In this document: piece by piece, positions 57,121-64,000 of the stretch
How the letters are laid out: each line of letters starts with the position of its first letter
How positions within the stretch are numbered: the first letter of the stretch is position 1
Assembly: GCA_963070105.1 (NCBI GenBank)
Contig: OY718805.1
Coordinates: 9,328,652-9,392,651, forward strand
Length of the DNA: 64,000 nt
From: Litomosoides sigmodontis
Lineage: Eukaryota > Nematoda > Chromadorea > Rhabditida > Onchocercidae
Reading direction: 5' to 3'
Notes under the pieces: generated by a model
What the model saw: the letters and a program-made list of their open reading frames with translations, nothing else
The model's database searches: none
Told to the model about the DNA's origin: nothing
Position numbers and translations under genes: made by a program

Positions 57121-58438
57121 CAAAATAATCAAAAAAAGAAAACCAAATAACCTTTGACATCAATTTTATTGAGCTATTACTACTGTAGTCCATTTTAGAT
57201 TATTAATTTCTGATTCATTGATAAAATGTGATCTCCAAATGCTTACATTTCTTTAAAATCAATTTATTCTTATTCCTTTTACTCAAGTAATCAAGCAAAT
57301 GATTTACTGATTCCGCTTTTTAAATACTTTCAATTGAAAATTTCATTCTTAACTTTGTATATCGAAATGATTATTGATTACTTGTAATATACGACAAAAC
57401 ACAATTTTTCATTTTTTTTTAAAATATTATTGATAAAAAATAAATAAATTACATAAATTCTAAAGTCAAAAATCAACACTTCAAAGGTTTGCAAGTCATC
57501 ACTTACTATCGTTGCCAGTCTTTGTTGATATCCGACTTCGATTCGGTACCACTGACTAATAAGAGCGGTAAGTGTAGGTAGGTGTAGATGTAGGAGGATT
57601 CGGGAAAAGTAAAATGATAAAAATAGTGCTACGCATACGGTACCTGCATACGGTAGGTAAATGACACCACTAATATAACACATATCAATTTAACGCCTAA
57701 TAAGACAGCCACGTGTGACTTTACACCAAATAGCTAACCTATGATACTGTAACCTTTAAAATTAGAACTTATAATAAATTGGTTATCCTAACTTAATTAC
57801 CTAATTACATGACTTTCCGGCAATTTTAATATAATGCATAGAATACCTTGACGAAAGCAAGAAGATAGGAATACGCCGAGGAGAGATAATGATAGCTTGG
57901 TGATCGGTGAGCGGTTGTTGCATCGGACGATTGCGCACAACACATTGAAGCACTCTAAACAAACTGATGTAGTACCTCTGCGTAACACTCAACAATTCAA
58001 CTTTTGTAATTTGTGTGAAATGTAAAAATAGGTTGCTAATTTGAATGAATTTCCTTGCAGCATACATGCAGATGAGTGAATACGAATGAATTTATTCTTT
58101 TTTTTTAAAACTTAATTTTTTTTCCAAAAAACATACTCTATGCTCCATTGATTGCATTAAATAATCACTTGTTGCTAGGTAATTATTCAAATTTTCACTC
58201 TGCAACATTTTCTGCTACTTCAAATTTCCAACTAACTTTTGCTCACTCATCTCAGTTATGAGGAGTATATTCTCCTAATCACTCCAAGCACAAATAGCTC
58301 TCTGTAGAAAAAGCATAGATTGAAATTGAATAAATAAATGGCTGTGATAAACTTTTCTTTTTTTTTTCGACTTCAATCTACCAACAACAACGATATTATG
58401 TCTTTCTTGTTGACAATATCTGCTGGTCTGATGATCAC
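57121..58438. other. Spacer, with possible further minus-strand exons
   Basis: Lies between the second ZC4H2 copy and the stop codon of the unidentified minus-strand gene. On minus, 57959-57847 is flanked by TTGTTTAG and GTATTC and is open in the frame that reads SASMCCAQSSD...; 57576-57529 is flanked by TTATTAG and GTAAGT. They could be exons of an alternative 3' end, or chance. Confidence 0.25.
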
Positions 58439-60892
58439 CTAAGCATGCATTCCTACTAATAAAGTAACACCCACGCGTAAAAGATCATCAAAACGCCTAC
58501 GCCTATTTGCGATTGTAAATGGCGTTGCTGCATGCTGTTGGAAGCGCGCAGCTTGCACGTGTAAATCATGATAGATAGGTGCTAATTCGATGTGCAACCT
58601 GGGATAGAGATCACGTCGTGACAGCCTCATTATCAGCTCGATGTCATCTCGAGGACTGGCGAAAAAACTCTCCACCACCTCATTTATGCACTGTAACTTA
58701 CGGAGTGATTGCAAACATTGAAAAATTGGAGAAAATCGATCAGTGAAGTAGTGGAAGTGAGAGATCGATGGATTTTACACACAAGCTGCAGTTAATTAAA
58801 TGAAAAACAAAGAGTTGTGAGAAGCGTTGATGGCCGATTGCTAGCGAAAATTTTCCGCTACTTATAATGTGCTACATTGATAATAGTGGAAAAAAGAAAA
58901 AACAAATTTCACAAATTTTTTCAAACGTTAACTTCAAACACTCCCGATTTACCAAATAGAAGGGCATTTTTAATTACTTCCTAAGTTTGAATTTTCTGAT
59001 CTGTTCTTTTTTTTAAAAAAAAAAAAAAGAAATTTTCAAATCTCGAACACAACGAAAATTATGAATTATCTTTTAAATAAAAAGTAATTTGTTGCTGAAG
59101 TTCGAATTTGCATTAAAATTTTAACACTTTTATTTTTCTAGTATCCTTGAAATCCACACATATGGTATTAACGTACTTTTTTAATCAATTTTACTTTACT
59201 TTACTTTAATTTTTCTCTACCTTCTTAGTAAGGATAGTTTCGTAGAGGCCCCATAGTGGGGCAGCCGAAATTGCTTTGTGATCGCCGACTGGTCCACCTC
59301 CTTCCTGTCCGATCGTCCGACGATTTAGCTCACCATCACTCATAAATCGCATCTTTGCTATGCTTGAATCATCATCGTTTAACAACTGCTCCACCGCCAC
59401 TTTATGCAACTTCTTATCGCTATTTTTAATCTGTAAATTAATCGTGAAATTTTAAATTGTTCGAAATCATCAAGTAACAAAACGTTGTTATGTTCAACAT
59501 TCACTCTAAAAGTTAGAAATTTTTTTTTTTACAAAATTACCCGAATAAAAATATTACTAACTGAGCAAAATTCTATCAAAATATTGTCGAGAATTTCATG
59601 TGAATTTGTTATTCATTGAGTGCAAATATGCAAATGAATTTTTCTTCTCTGACAATTTTGATATATTAATGGAAGTTTTTTTTTTTTGCAAAAATAGGCC
59701 TACGTATTTGCCATTAGCTTTGGCTTTTTCCAATGATTCATTATTCATTGATTTAAGCGAATCGTATGAAACAGTTCCGGAACTTTGCGAATATGTTCCA
59801 ATTAAATCGGCATCATAAATTTGCATATCGTTGATCGTTGTTATCATCACGTTACTCTTACTGACATCCTTTTCTGGCTTTGTTAATGTCTCATTCATTG
59901 TCGCTCTCTGTGATAGTTCCACTTTCGTTGTCGCTTTTGATTTTCCCTGTAAATATTTTTTTTTAGCAGCTTATGCGTAAGTGAGTAGATAATTTAAGTT
60001 ATCAAAATTTACAAGTCTGAAATTAGCAGTAAATATTACTGTAAAAATTTCAATTACAAAATAACAAGCCTGAGGTCTCACAAATCAACGACCAATTATT
60101 ATTTTGAAGTTACTGAATAGGAAAAGAAGCAAGCAATCGTTAAGTTAACTTAACACTATTAAAACGTCTAATATGAATATTTTTCTCTAATGTTCAAAAC
60201 AAAACTACATTACCCATTCATATGAAATTTCTAAATTCGCTAAAAAATTTCACAAGGAATGAATAATTTTAGGAAAGGAAAAGAAAAGGCTCGCCTAAAA
60301 TCATTAACTAATGAAATCCTTCACATAAAATATTCCACAATTACCAATGTCAATTGTTTGAGAGACAATGTTTTTTTTTTTAAAAAAAAATGAACTAATT
60401 CATTGAATAAATTTTTTTATTTTTCTTTTAAAAATGAACTAATTCATTGGATAAATTTTTTTTATTTTTTTTAAATGAACTAATTCATTGAATTTAAATC
60501 TAATTCTAATTCATTGAATTTAAAATTAAAGTTATTTAAATGAACTAATTCATTGAATAAAGAAAGCATAGATTCAATCACATCTTCATTGTTAACTATA
60601 ATCAAAAATCCTCTCATCGCCCTCCCTCCTCCAAAAAAAAAATAGTACTTTTTCGAAAAAAATAATTTCTAATTACATTCACTCACTAATTAATTAGTTG
60701 CAAAAAAAAATCTCACAGGAATATTGCTTGACGTTTGAGTTGGTGCATTTTCAAACGATTCCGCCGTAGCGTATAATTCCGTCCGCATTGCGGCAGTTAA
60801 ATTTGCCGTTGGTTTTTCCGGTACCAGTACGGTGATAGCATTTTTTTTCTTCTTCCTCGATTTTGGCATATAAATGGCTTCGCTCCCTTCTT
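58439..60892 (-). CDS. Unidentified protein, last four exons of a minus-strand gene
   Basis: Four exons with good splice signals are all in one phase: 60892-60717, 59946-59704, 59430-59221, 58690-58439 (stop TAG 58441-58439), giving about 293 residues. The first visible exon needs one base from an upstream exon that I did not find. In order: a basic stretch PKSRKKKKNAITVLVPEKPT; a hydrophilic Ser/Asn-rich region with DADLIGTYSQSSGTVSYDSL; a segment GDHKAISAAPLWGLYETIL that looks conserved; then a folded-looking helical stretch INEVVESFFASPRDDIELIM ... DLYPRLHIELAPIYHDLHVQ and a basic RRRRFDD before the end. There is no signal peptide or clear membrane helix. I do not recognise the family. The matching phases, acceptors and amphipathic composition make a real gene likely. 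Confidence 0.5.
60390..60557. repeat. Minisatellite, about four copies of a 41-44-base unit
   Basis: The core ATGAACTAATTCATTG recurs at 60390, 60434, 60475 and 60540, with a partial copy near 60505. T-rich spacers separate the copies. It lies in the first visible intron upstream of exon 59946 of the unidentified gene. Confidence 0.85.
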
Positions 60893-62957
60893 CTGTAAGA
60901 TAAATGAAATTTCATTTTAGCAAAAGGTTCATTTCGAAACGAAGAGCATTTGAAATGAGTTTACCTATTCAACAAGAAATGTGAAATAGTGAAATAAGAA
61001 AATGATCAATTTAGCATGCTTTTTATCATTTCTCATTTCATTCATGCATTAGTGATATTTGCATAATTTAACTCTTTCAACCAAAAATTACTTATTTAGT
61101 AATTTCACAATTTTTTTTTATTTTTAACGAATTAATAATATTCATGTTGGCAATGATGATTGCTAAAAGTTACAATTTAATAGTTCGCTGCTATTGCATT
61201 TCATTCAATCAAATTAAAATTAAAAAATGAATTAAAAGCCATGGAACACTTTCCGATGTTTTTTTTTTACTTTCAAAAGAATTTTAATAAGCTCTAAAAA
61301 TTCCATCTCTTTTTCACTCTCCTTCTCACCTCCACTCAATTCAGTGTTATTTGCCAAATAATTTTTTTTGCACTAAATGTATTAATAAATTATTCATTGA
61401 TTGCAGTGATCGATTCGATCGATTGAAATCCTTCCATTAACTGTTATACTATTGAAAATGAAATCTTCCATTAACTAACATTTTTGAAATTCTTTACGAA
61501 ATTTTTTTAAATGAAAACGAAATAAAAAGAACAAAAAAACAAGTACATAGAGAACAGGAAGCAGAGCTTTTATACATCTCCTGTATAAATAATTATTTGA
61601 TAAGTTTATATGTTTTAAATTCAATAAATTTGCAGTTGAAATATTTGGAATAATTCTGTTTCTTTTTTTTTTAATAATAATAAAGTATAGCATTGAAAAT
61701 GAAAATATGTGCGGCAGCATAGCATGCATGATGAAATATTTTCGATAATCAAAAATAAATCGATTTTAATAATAAGCGATATATTCCACACTGAAAATTT
61801 TTTCATTAAAACATCGCTTCTCGCCGTGGTCAATTATCATTAAATAAATTTTAATGGTTAAAATTAACTCAACAATTTTTATTATCAGCAATCGAAGAAT
61901 TTTAATTTACTAATAACAACTATCTTCAATGATTACGATAATGTTTCAGTAATCGTTAGGAAATGATTTCCAATAATTATATCACTTCAACAATTAATTA
62001 ACATTGTATATGCAAAGCCATTAATAATTTCATATCCTTTAACGATTTAAAATTTGACAACAAAAAAAATTAATCATCCAACAACTGTTTCGTGATAACT
62101 CTTATCGTATATGATAATATTTCATTGAAGATAATCATCGATAAATGATTACCGCTGTTTCGAATAATATTAATAATAATTACGATAGAATAAGAGGGAG
62201 AGCGAAACAGAGGTAAAAAGAGAAAGAGAGAGAGGGAGAGAGGCGTTAAAAGATCGAAGAACAGAAAAAGTTTACTCTCTCTTCTCTTCGCTCTAAAAAG
62301 AATTTCTTTCATCCTTATCTTCTCTTACCCTTTTCCTTCCTCAAGTATGATCATTTGTCCCCTAACACACACATATTCCGTCACACACACACACACGCAC
62401 ACACAATATGTGTATGTACACGTACGTATATACGCGCAAGCACACGCTCACACATATACACGCACATCAGGATATTAGCAATACTTACTCCTTACACTCT
62501 CTGAAACACTCCAATTTTTCCGCTAATTTTAATTTCATTTACCGCAACAGAAATGCCTGCTCTCGTCCCTGGCAGACTAGCTCATTCATTTATTTCAAAA
62601 TTAAAAATTATCGGTAATTATCGAAAATCTCCTCCATTTAGGCTTTCATTTTTCTTAATTCGATTTTTTAATTCAGTTAATTTATTCAATTTCCACTCTT
62701 TTATTTCTAATTGTAAAATCAAAAACGAATTTCACTTTTACTCTTGTGTTTCGAAGCCATAAATACCATTTACATTTTGTTTTACTTTCATTTAAAATAA
62801 TTTGTAGAAAAAAAAAAATAAATTCGACGTATCTTCCATCGCTACTATCGCTGTCATGTTAGGTTCACATTTTATTGTTTGCATGATAGAGGAGCAATTC
62901 TTAAATTTTAAAATGATATCTTTCCCTAAAAATGAAATTAAATGACATCCTTCTCTC

Positions 62958-62985
62958 ATTTCTCTCTCTCTCTCTCTCTCTCTCC
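62958..62985. repeat. (TC)n microsatellite
   Basis: About 28 bases of TC repeat in intergenic sequence. Confidence 0.9.
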
Positions 62986-63052
62986 TTTTTTTCCTAATGC
63001 AGTTTAGTTTAGTTTACAATCATAGCACTTTTTCAACCACTGAAGTGATGGC

Positions 63053-63054
63053 GG

Positions 63055-63086
<32 letters not shown>

Positions 63087-63123
63087 GTGGTGGTGGTGGT
63101 GGCGGTGGTGGCGGTGGTGGTGG
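63053..63123. repeat. CTG/GTG triplet repeat
   Basis: Nine to ten CTG/GCT triplets run into GTG/GCG triplets. Translations across it (poly-Leu/Val on plus, poly-Ser/Thr on minus) are repeat artefacts unless a transcript shows otherwise. Confidence 0.9.
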
Positions 63124-64000
63124 ACGATCGATGTGTGATGATAGCCTGTCTGGAAGGAATTGTAATTGGTATTGATTGGTGACAGGATGTGTCCCTGATA
63201 CCCGTCATCTTATGGTTCTTCCTTAAACATTTTCACGTACCCAGCAACACCATCCTGTATCAGGCGGTACCGCGGTAGCTCAAGCATTTCTACGCGCAAT
63301 CATGCAAAGTGAAAGAAATATTCTCCCCCGTTTTTTTCCCCTCCCTAAAAATAACGAATGCTAAAGAAGAGATTTTTCCTTTGTTTCGTTTAGCCAAATA
63401 ACTGCGCTCCATCCACGGTGCCTGCCTCCTTCCTCTTCGCTGTAAATTTCACATTGAGCGGTTAAATTTAGGTTAGCAATGCTAACACCTAAAATTCATT
63501 TTCACATTCCCTCGTGCAATCGTTTTGTAGCATTTCGATTTTTACTCAGCAAAATTTTATCCGACAAAAAGCAACAGTTATCATTGTTGTTGGAAAGGTA
63601 TTCGTAAGTAATTTTTGAATTGAAATCAAATTTTACCACTCAACCGAAGTGATTCCTCGTCAATTTTTTATTTTTTTTTTTGAATTATTTATGAAAAATT
63701 TACAATTGAGTTTCTAAAATGTGCGGATGCTTTTTCATTCCCTTCAAAAATTCACAATCACAAAGATCAGTTCCTGTCGAATTTATCGCAACAGTTTCTT
63801 TCATTTATGCGAACGTTCGTCAACAAAACTTCAAATTTTTATACCTAATGAAAGGACAGAAGGAAAACAAAGCAAACTGTACAACATTCGACAGAAACTA
63901 ACTCTAAGCTTATCATATGATTCCGGAATCTCCTTCTGTTTCATTCCTGATCAGTATTGCTCCAACAGAATCCGACTGCTACACCGATCAACCAATGAAG

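Larger units (their letters stand above)
60893..64000. other. Right-hand end of window, no supported gene
   Basis: This is presumed to hold the 5' exon(s) and promoter of the unidentified minus-strand gene, but none can be placed. It contains purine tracts (about 62190-62245), an (AC)n-rich zone (62370-62465), (TC)n (62958-62985) and a CTG/GTG triplet repeat (63053-63123). Confidence 0.5.

Noticed and set aside
63020..63208. Ser/Thr-rich minus frame as a possible 5' exon of the unidentified gene
   Set aside because: Its composition is explained by the CTG/GTG repeat, and no phase-1 donor fitting exon 60892 was seen.

Overview
This window is eukaryotic nuclear DNA from a nematode, very probably a filarial (spirurid) worm. 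The sequence is AT-rich. Genes are split into many short exons by introns with TTTTCAG-type acceptors and GTAAG-type donors. The gene content is animal and nematode: a cuticle collagen, a degenerin/DEG-ENaC channel, and a beta-tubulin whose acidic tail resembles the filarial form as I remember it. I saw no bacterial genes, rRNA, tRNA, spliced-leader RNA or CRISPR array.

Layout, left to right. (1) 1-1192, plus: the last four exons of a beta-tubulin gene. (2) 3836-21960, minus: a complete ire-1 gene (ER-stress sensor kinase/RNase), joined by hand from 20 exons with every splice phase agreeing, 977 residues. (3) 10977-18096, plus: a complete degenerin-type sodium channel gene (16 exons, 878 residues) lying entirely inside ire-1 intron 6, on the opposite strand. 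(4) 25279-40704, minus: a long coiled-coil gene of rootletin/CHE-10 type. (5) 44745-44864, minus: a possible 39-residue membrane microprotein. (6) 45908-48003, minus: a nine-exon cuticle collagen of 326 residues. (7) 50961-53382, plus: an orthologue of the ZC4H2 zinc-finger protein (five exons, 255 residues). (8) 55082-56879, plus: a diverged tandem copy of ZC4H2 with the same exon lengths and phases in its middle exons. (9) 58439-60892, minus: four in-phase exons of a gene I do not recognise, with its 5' end not found.

The genes do not form one pathway. Rootletin and the degenerin both suggest sensory neuron functions. ire-1 serves secretory cells, which include collagen-making hypodermis. 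ZC4H2 is a neurodevelopmental factor in vertebrates. The most notable structures are the nested degenerin, the ZC4H2 tandem pair (both copies lack one of the two zinc-ligand histidines expected of the C4H2 finger), and the unidentified gene at 58.4-60.9 kb.

Intergenic stretches hold mainly simple repeats, short tandem duplications, one 33-base inverted repeat, and diverged copies of a dispersed element around the ire-1 start. Exon coordinates come from reading splice signals and protein similarity by eye. No alignment, transcript or database search was run.
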